Assembly: GCA_946480545.1 (NCBI GenBank)
Contig: CAMLKY010000209.1
Coordinates: forward strand, 1 to 5,040
DNA from: an uncultured Acidobacteriota bacterium
Lineage (GTDB): Bacteria; Acidobacteriota; Blastocatellia; Pyrinomonadales; Pyrinomonadaceae
Direction: 5' to 3'
DNA length: 5,040 bases
Shown: positions 1-4,896 of the stretch, in pieces
How positions within the stretch are numbered: the stretch's first letter is position 1
Layout of the letters: each line of letters starts with the position of its first letter
Translations under genes and position numbers: made by a program
Notes under the pieces: generated by a model
Seen by the model: the letters and a program-made list of their open reading frames with translations, nothing else
The model's database searches: none
Told to the model about the DNA's origin: nothing

Positions 1-180
1 CCGGCGGCGGTCGCGCTGCTGGTCACCGGCCGGGTGGCCGAGCACGAGAACATCTTCATGCGCGCCATGCGCCGGCTCTACGTGCCGCTGCTCGACCTGA
101 ACGACGACGCGGGCATCGCGCGCTTTATCCTCGGCTTCCTGAAGCTGGCGGATAACATCAAGTATCTCGGTCGTCGTTAG
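1..180 (+). CDS. 3' end of a high-GC reading frame resembling an RND-type efflux transporter (fragment, overlaps speA antisense)
   Basis: Frame 1 is open from the window edge to TAG at 178-180. In the first 40 codons every third position is G or C, a strong sign of real coding in a high-GC genome; from codon 42 on this stops. The peptide contains VTGRVAEHENIFMRAMRRLY, which resembles the loop after the sixth membrane helix of RND pumps of the CzcA/CusA type (pattern G-K/R-V-x-E-x-E-N-x-x-M-R-x-x-x-R-x-Y-x-P-x-L). In that family a membrane helix and the second half of the protein should follow, but here the frame runs antisense into speA and ends by chance. So only about bases 1-123 are likely to be genuine pump sequence, and the stop at 180 is probably not the native end. 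The family assignment rests on one short motif from memory and is tentative. Confidence 0.4.
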   Translation, partial: PAAVALLVTGRVAEHENIFMRAMRRLYVPLLDLNDDAGIARFILGFLKLADNIKYLGRR

Positions 181-852
181 GCCAAACTTCGCCGCTTCGC
201 CGCCTGATTTTTCCCATTTGCCCGTTCCCTTTGAATAGAGCTTTACGCGGACACCGATCATCGGGATGGGTGTTTCAGGATTTTCGGCCGTCACCTGTGC
301 TGCTATGCTCAGGGTGTGATCGAGCTCGGACATCTTCTCGATAACGATCACGACGTTCTTGCCGGCACCCGCCCCTGCAAACGCAAGCTTCACGAAATCG
401 CGGTCCTTGAATCCATTGAGCACCAGAAGGCTGTCCTTTGGCTGGTCGAGTGCGAGCGCGGCGTAAAGTTCCGCTTTGGATCCGGCCTCCAAACCAAAGT
501 TGTATCTCGACCCTTCTTTTAGATACTCCTCGATAACCGCCCGATTCTGGTTGACCTTCATCGGGTAGACGCACATGTGCTCGCCTTCGTACTCGAATTC
601 GCGAATGGATTTTCTGAATGCTGTCTGTAACTTGCGGATTTGACCGAATAGAAGCTGAGGGAATCGCAGCAGTACCGGCGTATGCACCCCTCGTTTAGCG
701 AGATCGTCGATGATCTCCTTCACATCAGCAGTTAAATTGGCGTTGTCGGGGGAGCGAACGATCAAGTTTCCCTTTCGGTTGACTCCAAAATAATCGGCTC
801 CCCAATTTTCGATCCCGTATGTCTCGACGGTGCGTTCGATTACTGAACTCAA
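1..852 (-). CDS. speA: Biosynthetic arginine decarboxylase, N-terminal part (5' end of gene; interrupted by a probable chimeric junction near 125)
   Basis: PLP-dependent enzyme converting arginine to agmatine, the first step of the agmatine route to putrescine and spermidine; cytoplasmic. Read on the minus strand from TTG at 852, the protein shows SpeA hallmarks in order: the N-terminal Y-G-I-x-x-W-G-A-D-Y-F-x-V-N block (residues ~12-25), FPQLL (64-68), YPMKVNQ (96-102) with K99 as the expected PLP-binding lysine, GLEAGSKAEL (120-129), NGFKDRDF (146-153), VIEKMSE (170-176), and GKWEKSGGEAAKFGL (211-225). No in-frame ATG exists upstream of residue 93. TTG at 852 is preceded by GGAG with a 9-base gap, and an in-frame TAG lies 12 codons further upstream at 886-888. 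The family normally has about 630-660 residues; here recognisable similarity stops at about residue 241 (base 130). The next residues should lead into the LHFHxGSQ block but do not. The frame stays open to base 1, but that tail is not SpeA-like and coincides with a jump to ~73% G+C. Identity is secure; the tail is not. Confidence 0.9.
   Translation of the reverse strand, partial: MSSVIERTVETYGIENWGADYFGVNRKGNLIVRSPDNANLTADVKEIIDDLAKRGVHTPVLLRFPQLLFGQIRKLQTAFRKSIREFEYEGEHMCVYPMKVNQNRAVIEEYLKEGSRYNFGLEAGSKAELYAALALDQPKDSLLVLNGFKDRDFVKLAFAGAGAGKNVVIVIEKMSELDHTLSIAAQVTAENPETPIPMIGVRVKLYSKGTGKWEKSGGEAAKFGLTTTEILDVIRQLQEAEDKARDARVVVQVEQRHVEPAHGAHEDVLVLGHPAGDQQRDRRR
115..135. other. Probable chimeric breakpoint (assembly join or illegitimate recombination)
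   Basis: Three independent signals change here. G+C falls from 87/120 (1-120) to 31/60 (121-180). The all-G/C third-position pattern of the plus-strand frame ends at codon 41. SpeA similarity on the minus strand, continuous from 852, ends at about base 130. No direct repeat, inverted repeat or insertion-sequence end is visible at the join. Because it lies so close to the window edge, an assembly artefact is the simplest explanation, but a real deletion fusion cannot be excluded. Confidence 0.6.
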
Positions 853-861
853 TTTTGCATA

Positions 862-865
862 CTCC
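862..865 (-). promoter_or_regulatory. Ribosome binding site fixing the TTG start of speA
   Basis: GGAG on the minus strand sits 9 bases upstream of TTG (852-850). It is the only good Shine-Dalgarno match ahead of the conserved N-terminus and decides the non-ATG start. Confidence 0.55.
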
Positions 866-985
866 AGCGCATGAAATCGAAATTTCTAACTATCAGGCGA
901 AACTTAAAGCTTAGTCAGAAATTTAACAAAAAACAACAGGTGAAACAACACAAAGTTTTTCAAGGCTTTTCGGTGATTGGCTCGG

Positions 986-1001
986 TGGCATAACCCTTGC
1001 T
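986..1001 (+). promoter_or_regulatory. Sigma-54 (RpoN) promoter for the pilin gene
   Basis: TGGCATAACCCTTGCT matches the -24/-12 consensus TGGCAC-N5-TTGCW: GG at 987-988, ten bases, then GC at 999-1000, with TTGCT complete at the -12 side and only one mismatch at -24. Transcription would begin around 1012, giving a leader of about 137 bases before the pilin ATG. Pilin genes in Pseudomonas, Myxococcus and Geobacter are known to use RpoN with the enhancer-binding protein PilR, so context and sequence agree. No clear enhancer repeats are seen upstream of it. Confidence 0.65.
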
Positions 1002-1099
1002 CAAGACCGTTCATGAGAGGTTGGGAAAGGCCCGGCCGAATCTATGAGCCAGTATTTATCGCACGCTTCGATGCTCACCTCGCGATTCTGGCCCGCGAA

Positions 1100-1128
1100 C
1101 TGTCAAAAAATGGTGTCAAAAAGTGTCA
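1100..1128 (+). repeat. Three direct [C/G]TGTC repeats in the pilin leader, possible regulator binding cluster
   Basis: CTGTC (1100-1104), GTGTC (1113-1117) and GTGTC (1123-1127) are each followed by A; the first two run on into A tracts. Start-to-start spacings are 13 and 10 bases, so the last two lie on the same helical face. The P. aeruginosa PilR sites are described as tandem copies of N4-6-[C/G]TGTC, which these resemble. However they lie about 90-115 bases downstream of the predicted sigma-54 start site and only ~21 bases before the ATG, rather than upstream. They could instead act on the mRNA or belong to a repressor. Confidence 0.4.
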
Positions 1129-1136
1129 GTTTGACC

Positions 1137-1142
1137 GAGGGA
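1137..1142 (+). promoter_or_regulatory. Ribosome binding site deciding the pilin start
   Basis: GAGGGA with the GAGG core 8 bases before ATG 1149. An upstream in-frame ATG at 1044 has only GGAAAGG far from it and would add 35 residues ahead of the prepilin leader, so 1149 is preferred. Confidence 0.65.
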
Positions 1143-1148
1143 AATTCT

Positions 1149-1586
1149 ATGAGCAGCAGATCAGAACAAGGCTTCTCGTTAATCGAGGTGATATTGGTCG
1201 TAGTGATCATCGGGTTGATCGCCGCCATGGCCGTACCCGCTTATCAGAAGGGTATGTGGGCGGCCGAAAATGGCTCCGCGTACAGCGCCATGCGCACGAT
1301 GGCTACTACCCAGGCGACGTTCTTCACGCAGAACGGGAGGTTCGGCCGGCTCGACGAGATCAACCGACAGGCAAATAACGTTTTTGGTGTCGTCGTCGGC
1401 GACAGCATCGTTCGTGGGCGATACGTTTTTACGATGACGCCGGCACGACCCGTAGACGATGAGCTAAGGACCGAATATTCGATAAGTGCCCGCCGCAATG
1501 TGGTTGGCGATGTGCTCTATCAGTATGAGCTCGATCAATCAGGGAAGATCACGCAGGTTTATCCCGCAGGTTCTCCCGAAAATTAA
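1149..1586 (+). CDS. Type IV pilin / prepilin-type N-terminal cleavage protein (PilA-like)
   Basis: A 145-residue prepilin. The short charged leader MSSRSEQG is followed by FSLIEV: prepilin peptidase (PilD) should cut after G8, leaving F at +1 (N-methylated), E at +5 (E13), G at +14 and P at +22. These are the signature residues of type IV pilins. The hydrophobic helix covers residues ~9-29 and continues into the amphipathic spine with N-G-S-A-x-x-A-M-R (41-49). A small globular domain follows, with GRFGRLDE (63-70) and a short beta-rich tail. There is no cysteine anywhere, so no disulfide-bonded D-loop can form; the fold must close differently from the Pseudomonas pilin. It sits behind a sigma-54 promoter and 61 bases ahead of an uncharacterised membrane protein on the same strand. 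No pil assembly genes (pilB, pilC, pilT, pilD) are in view. It may be the major pilin or a minor pilin/pseudopilin of a type II system; sequence alone does not decide. The family is certain, the exact role is not. Confidence 0.88.
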   Translation: MSSRSEQGFSLIEVILVVVIIGLIAAMAVPAYQKGMWAAENGSAYSAMRTMATTQATFFTQNGRFGRLDEINRQANNVFGVVVGDSIVRGRYVFTMTPARPVDDELRTEYSISARRNVVGDVLYQYELDQSGKITQVYPAGSPEN

Positions 1587-1647
1587 TTTGTCCCTAAGTC
1601 TCCCACAAAATTTCGCGCTCGCTTTCAACCCCTCCAGGTAAAAACAA

Positions 1648-3171
1648 ATGAATGTCTTTGAAGATCTAATCGAAGAACTCCGGGATGAGAATCTTCTAGA
1701 GGCCACCGTCATTGACGTGGATCGGCCAAAGGACGGCTCGCAATCCGCAGCGGCAGGTGAGTCACACCAACGCTCGGACCTCGGCGCTTCTGCGGAAGAT
1801 ACAGATCAACCCACAGACGACCACCGGGGCGAGACCGATTTTTACCGAAAGCGTGCAATGGATGAGATCTCGAGCCTGCAGATGGTCGAGCATGTGCTAT
1901 CCGGCATCGAACGCGAGCACATGAAGAAGGTGCCGGCCTCCTACGACGACCTGGAGGCAAAGAAGGCTTTGCATCGATTTGTCCAGGTCCAGGGTGATTC
2001 ATCGACCAGCGAGTATGTCGACGCCGAGTTTCAGCTTATGCGCGAGACCGAGGCGTGGAATACCGCCCTCGCAGATCGAGACTCGAAGGTCACTGTAGCG
2101 AACCTGCGGCGCTTCTGCGAGAATTCGCGCCCGGTCCTCAGCTCGCAAGCCTTGATTGCTCTCGGCCGCTTCTATCGAAACCTTCCATACTCGGAGCTCT
2201 CGCGTGCGAAGTTCGACTTTGTGATGACGCGGCTGTTCTCACGAGAGACTGAAGACATGCGACGGCGCCTGCTGTTCGGCCGCGAGGACATGGTCGGGCA
2301 CATCAAAACGCTCTATCAGAACTGGGCCAGCCTGGCACTCTACTCAACGGATGAACTCACACTGAAGACCAGAGCGGTTGTGGCCGGTATCGAGGATCGA
2401 ATCTCGGAAGCGGATAACGCCGCGACCTTCGACGAACTCGTTCAAAACGAATTTTTTGACCGGATACATAAATTTAAAGAAGCCACCGGGGAGACGTTCT
2501 TTACGCCGGAGATCGTTGCAGCCTCCATCGACTGCAACATTAGAATCGGGAACAAGTTTGTCGATTTGATCCAGCAGGAGCGGAATGAAGGCAGCACCGA
2601 AACCGTCGAGCAGAAGTACGGTTACGAATATGATCAGATAATTTCTGACGCGGCAGGGAAGACAGTGCAATTGGTAGAGCTTCTGAAGAGCTTGCCGGTT
2701 GATGAAGGATTCGTTCCGCACCAAGCTCCTGCGACCTCGCCGGATCAGACAGCCAAGATCGCGAAGCAGGAACGCAAGTCTTCAAGTCTCAAAGAGAACT
2801 TGCTTGGCGTTAACAAGTGGCTGCTTGCAGCGACCATAATTGTGGCGATCGCGACCGGCGGGCTTTACTACTGGGCGAATCAGCCGGAGGCTGAATCGTC
2901 GATGGCGGAGTCGGCAAAAGATGTCGGGCTAGAGAGCACTCCTCTTAAGGATCATCTTCGGTCCGGACGAGCGACAGCCAGCACCCTCTACGCGATCACG
3001 CTCCCATCATGGGATCAGCTTCCGGATGCCGACAAGAAGAGAGTGGCACAGCAGGCACTTGAGCTCGCAGAGTCCAAAGGACTGCGGAACGTTCAGTTGC
3101 TCAACGTACAGGGACGGCCTGTTGCGTTTGCGTCAAAGACCCGGCTCGAGATCATGAACCCGGCCCCATAG
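1648..3171 (+). CDS. Uncharacterised single-pass membrane protein, 507 residues, downstream of the pilin
   Basis: I do not recognise this protein. Visible layout: an N-terminal acidic helix (residues 1-20, MNVFEDLIEELRDENLLEAT), then a polar, probably disordered acidic linker (~25-62). A long mostly helical region follows (~63-345), rich in charged residues, with an F-Y-R-K-R-A-M-D-E start, HVLSGIEREHMKK (82-94) and RRFCENSRP (154-162). A polar linker (~350-385) ends in basic residues, followed by one transmembrane helix (~391-409, WLLAATIIVAIATGGLYYW) and a C-terminal ~95-residue domain. Lysines and arginines precede the helix and acidic residues follow it, so the positive-inside rule predicts a cytoplasmic N-terminus and an external C-terminus. 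There is no signal peptide, and the only cysteines are 157 and 296. The C-terminal piece (450-500) looks like a small alpha/beta unit: W-D-x-L, K-K-R-V-A-Q-Q-A-L-E-L-A helix, then V-Q-L-L-N-V-Q-G-R-P-V-A-F-A strands. ATG 1648 follows AGG by 9 bases. The 61-base gap to the pilin, without a terminator, suggests co-transcription and possibly a role in pilus assembly or its control, which is inference only. Confidence 0.85.
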   Translation: MNVFEDLIEELRDENLLEATVIDVDRPKDGSQSAAAGESHQRSDLGASAEDTDQPTDDHRGETDFYRKRAMDEISSLQMVEHVLSGIEREHMKKVPASYDDLEAKKALHRFVQVQGDSSTSEYVDAEFQLMRETEAWNTALADRDSKVTVANLRRFCENSRPVLSSQALIALGRFYRNLPYSELSRAKFDFVMTRLFSRETEDMRRRLLFGREDMVGHIKTLYQNWASLALYSTDELTLKTRAVVAGIEDRISEADNAATFDELVQNEFFDRIHKFKEATGETFFTPEIVAASIDCNIRIGNKFVDLIQQERNEGSTETVEQKYGYEYDQIISDAAGKTVQLVELLKSLPVDEGFVPHQAPATSPDQTAKIAKQERKSSSLKENLLGVNKWLLAATIIVAIATGGLYYWANQPEAESSMAESAKDVGLESTPLKDHLRSGRATASTLYAITLPSWDQLPDADKKRVAQQALELAESKGLRNVQLLNVQGRPVAFASKTRLEIMNPAP

Positions 3172-3183
3172 AATCCGTCATAT

Positions 3184-3212
3184 ATGTCAGATAAGCTAGA
3201 TCGCCCTACAAT
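3184..3212 (+). promoter_or_regulatory. Possible sigma-70-type promoter upstream of glnA
   Basis: ATGTCA (3184-3189, 4 of 6 to TTGACA) and TACAAT (3207-3212, 5 of 6 to TATAAT) are separated by 17 bases. It begins 12 bases after the stop of the preceding gene and would start RNA near 3219, producing a leader of about 186 bases. Matches of this quality occur by chance in A/T-rich spacers, so this is only a candidate. Confidence 0.3.
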
Positions 3213-3217
3213 AATGT

Positions 3218-3355
3218 TCTAGATTTCATTAAGGCATCCTCAAAATTCTAGAGAATCTATGCGGCACGGTCATTGCACCTCGTGGGCCGCATGAGTGCCC
3301 GAATACTGAAGCATCGATCACGAACCGCGGACTAGATCCGCGGTTTGTCTTTATT
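3218..3355 (+). ncRNA. Structured region upstream of glnA: candidate leader RNA or small RNA
   Basis: Three successive inverted repeats lie in one 138-base stretch. H1 pairs 3218-3226 with 3243-3252 (9 pairs, one bulged T). H2 pairs ATGCGGC (3259-3265) perfectly with GCCGCAT (3286-3292) and can add ACG/CGT (3266-3268, 3281-3283) across a two-base bulge. H3 pairs AACCGCGGA (3323-3331) perfectly with TCCGCGGTT (3337-3345), with a 5-base loop and a T-rich tail. A promoter candidate ends just before H1. The arrangement fits either a glnA leader with attenuation or a short RNA ending at H3. It does not resemble the cyanobacterial glutamine riboswitch as I know it. H1 is A/T-rich and could be chance. 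No homology evidence is available here. Confidence 0.3.
3321..3355 (+). terminator. Intrinsic terminator-like hairpin ahead of glnA
   Basis: A perfect 9-base-pair stem AACCGCGGA/TCCGCGGTT with loop CTAGA can extend by a G-U and a C-G pair (3321-3347). It is followed by TTTGTCTTTATT (9 T in 12 bases). It would end transcription from the pilin unit about 170 bases after its last stop codon, or act as an attenuator within the glnA leader. The T-run is interrupted, so efficiency is uncertain. Confidence 0.5.
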
Positions 3356-3394
3356 GCTCCCGGGTTCTCCGCACCTAATATTCTGTCGATTCTC

Positions 3395-3399
3395 AGGAG
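3395..3399 (+). promoter_or_regulatory. Ribosome binding site of glnA
   Basis: AGGAG five bases upstream of ATG 3405, a strong match that fixes the glnA start. Confidence 0.7.
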
Positions 3400-3404
3400 C
3401 TTAA

Positions 3405-4823
3405 ATGAACCCAAAGAACGTACTGACATTTGCCGCAGATAAGGGAGCACGGTTTGTTTCGGTCCGCTTTACGGACCTTCCCGGATCATGGCACCACCTA
3501 ACGTACCCGATCTCACAACTCACCGAGGATTCCTTCGAAGAAGGATTTGGTTTTGACGCATCGAGTTTGCGAGGCTGGGCAGCCATCAACGAATCGGACA
3601 TGTTATTGATCCCCGATCCTTCCCGCTTCTGGATCGATCCATTCGCCGATGAAACGACGATGTGCCTGATCGCGAACGTCGTCGACCCGATCACGAAAGA
3701 AGGCTACGGTCTGGATCCGCGATCGGTGGCCGTCCGAGCCGAAAGCTATCTCAAATTTACGGGCGTTGCCGACACTATCTATGTCGGTCCCGAAGCCGAG
3801 TTTTTCATCTTCGACGAGGTCAGCTATCACAACAATCAACAGTCGGCCGGCTTCTCGCTAAATAGCGAAGAGGGACACTGGAATACCGGACGTTCCGATG
3901 ACGGAATGATGAATACTGGCTTTCACATCAGGCCGAAGGAAGGCTACGTCCCGGTCGCCCCGCTCGACACTCTGATCGACATTCGAAACATGATCTCGCT
4001 TACGCTTGGCGAAGTTGGGATCGACGTCGAATGCCATCACCACGAGGTCGCAACCGCCGGACAGTGCGAAATCGATTTCCGATTCTCTAACCTGCTTCAC
4101 ACTGCCGACAATGTGATGCTCTTTAAAAATATCGTCAAAAACACGGCGGTCGCGTTCGGAAAGACGGCGACGTTTATGCCGAAACCACTCTACGGGGACA
4201 ACGGCTCAGGTATGCATTGCCACCAGTCGCTCTGGAAGGATGGAAATCCATTGTTCGGTGGAGATCAGTACGCGGGTCTCTCGGAGATGGCGAAGTTCTA
4301 CATCGGCGGATTGCTGAAACACGCGCCGGCATTGGTCGCCTTCGCGGCTCCGACAACGAATAGCTACAAGCGGCTGGTGCCCGGCTTCGAGGCGCCGGTC
4401 AACCTTGCTTACTCCGCACGCAACCGGTCGGCGGCCGTCCGAATTCCGATGTTCTCTCAATCGCCGAAAGCCAAACGTCTTGAATTCCGTCCACCAGACC
4501 CGAGCTGTAATCCGTACATCACCTTCGCGGCGCTCTTGATGGCGGGACTCGACGGGATACAGAACAGGATCGATCCAGGTGAGCCGCTCGATAAGGATAT
4601 TTACGATCTTCCGCCCGAAGAGCTTGCAAACGTTCCGAGCTTGCCGGGAACCCTTGATGAGGCGTTGAGGGCCCTCGAAAACGATCATGACTTCCTGCTG
4701 AAAGGCGATGTATTTACGACTTCGATGATCGAACGCTGGATCTCATACAAGCGCGAAAAAGAGATCACTCCACTGCGACTGCGCCCGCACCCGCTCGAGT
4801 TTTCGATGTACTACGACATCTAG
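3405..4823 (+). CDS. glnA: Glutamine synthetase, type I
   Basis: Cytoplasmic dodecameric enzyme making glutamine from glutamate, ammonium and ATP; the main entry of ammonium into biosynthesis. The 472 residues match the bacterial GSI length (E. coli about 469). Visible motifs: FDASSLRGW (50-58; D51 and S54 of the latch region), INESDM (61-66), [10 protein letters not shown] (128-137; metal ligands E130 and E132), [14 protein letters not shown] (211-224; E214 and E222), [16 protein letters not shown] (260-275; H271), PGFEAPVNL (326-334; flap E329), NRSAAVRIP (340-348; R341, R346) and [13 protein letters not shown] (359-371; E360, R362). No catalytic residue appears missing. IYDLPPEE (399-406) carries Y400, equivalent to the adenylylated Tyr397 of E. 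coli, so control by a GlnE-type adenylyltransferase is possible. The protein ends in the usual [11 protein letters not shown]. The gene has its own strong ribosome site, a structured 5' region and an intrinsic terminator, so it is probably monocistronic. No glnB or ntrBC lies adjacent in view. Confidence 0.97.
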   Translation: MNPKNVLTFAADKGARFVSVRFTDLPGSWHHLTYPISQLTEDSFEEGFGFDASSLRGWAAINESDMLLIPDPSRFWIDPFADETTMCLIANVVDPITKEGYGLDPRSVAVRAESYLKFTGVADTIYVGPEAEFFIFDEVSYHNNQQSAGFSLNSEEGHWNTGRSDDGMMNTGFHIRPKEGYVPVAPLDTLIDIRNMISLTLGEVGIDVECHHHEVATAGQCEIDFRFSNLLHTADNVMLFKNIVKNTAVAFGKTATFMPKPLYGDNGSGMHCHQSLWKDGNPLFGGDQYAGLSEMAKFYIGGLLKHAPALVAFAAPTTNSYKRLVPGFEAPVNLAYSARNRSAAVRIPMFSQSPKAKRLEFRPPDPSCNPYITFAALLMAGLDGIQNRIDPGEPLDKDIYDLPPEELANVPSLPGTLDEALRALENDHDFLLKGDVFTTSMIERWISYKREKEITPLRLRPHPLEFSMYYDI

Positions 4824-4845
4824 GCGAGTACAGAGTCACTGACCA

Positions 4846-4878
4846 AAGGGGGCGGTCCATCGGCCGCCTCTTTCGTTT
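4846..4878 (+). terminator. Intrinsic terminator of glnA
   Basis: A hairpin pairs 4846-4855 (AAGGGGGCGG) with 4864-4873 (CCGCCTCTTT): ten pairs, including two G-U, which can tighten further through T-C/G-G to a four-base loop CATC. TCTTTCGTTT runs through the end of the stem and just past it. It starts 22 bases after the glnA stop and separates glnA from the convergent gene; a preceding CCAAA gives little T-run on the other strand, so it is mainly one-directional. Confidence 0.75.
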
Positions 4879-4896
4879 GCGAACAATTGAAGTGCG

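Larger units (their letters stand above)
853..1148. other. Divergent intergenic region between speA and the pilin gene
   Basis: About 296 bases without a convincing gene. Bases ~870-970 are strongly A/T-rich with several A runs, as expected for a divergent promoter region. A weak minus-strand sigma-70-like promoter for speA may lie around 895-930 (extended -10-like TGTTAAATT on the minus strand) but is not convincing. On the plus strand there is a clear sigma-54 element at 986-1001 and a cluster of three [C/G]TGTC motifs at 1100-1127. Plus-strand frames here are open upstream of the pilin but show no start with a ribosome binding site. Confidence 0.6.

Noticed and set aside
275..574. Minus-strand 99-residue frame and plus-strand frame 316-522
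   Set aside because: Both overlap the speA coding frame, which has clear family motifs; the alternative products are Arg/Gly-rich or featureless and lack ribosome sites.
1044..1148. Longer pilin start at ATG 1044 (adds 35 residues)
   Set aside because: No ribosome binding site at proper spacing, and the prepilin leader with cleavage glycine follows ATG 1149 directly, with GAGG 8 bases before it. Class III leaders are normally short.
977..1378. Plus-strand 133-residue frame overlapping the pilin
   Set aside because: Its second half is the pilin gene read in another frame, its start lies inside the sigma-54 element region, and it has no recognisable motif.
3284..3300. Possible sigma-54 promoter for glnA (GG-N10-GC at 3285-3298)
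   Set aside because: Spacing is right but the flanks match poorly (GGGCCG and GTGCC instead of TGGCAC and TTGCW), and the bases are also part of the H2 inverted repeat. Too weak to list.
3172..3404. Glutamine riboswitch of the glnA or downstream-peptide type
   Set aside because: The position is suggestive, but I cannot find the conserved core of those motifs; the hairpins seen are different.
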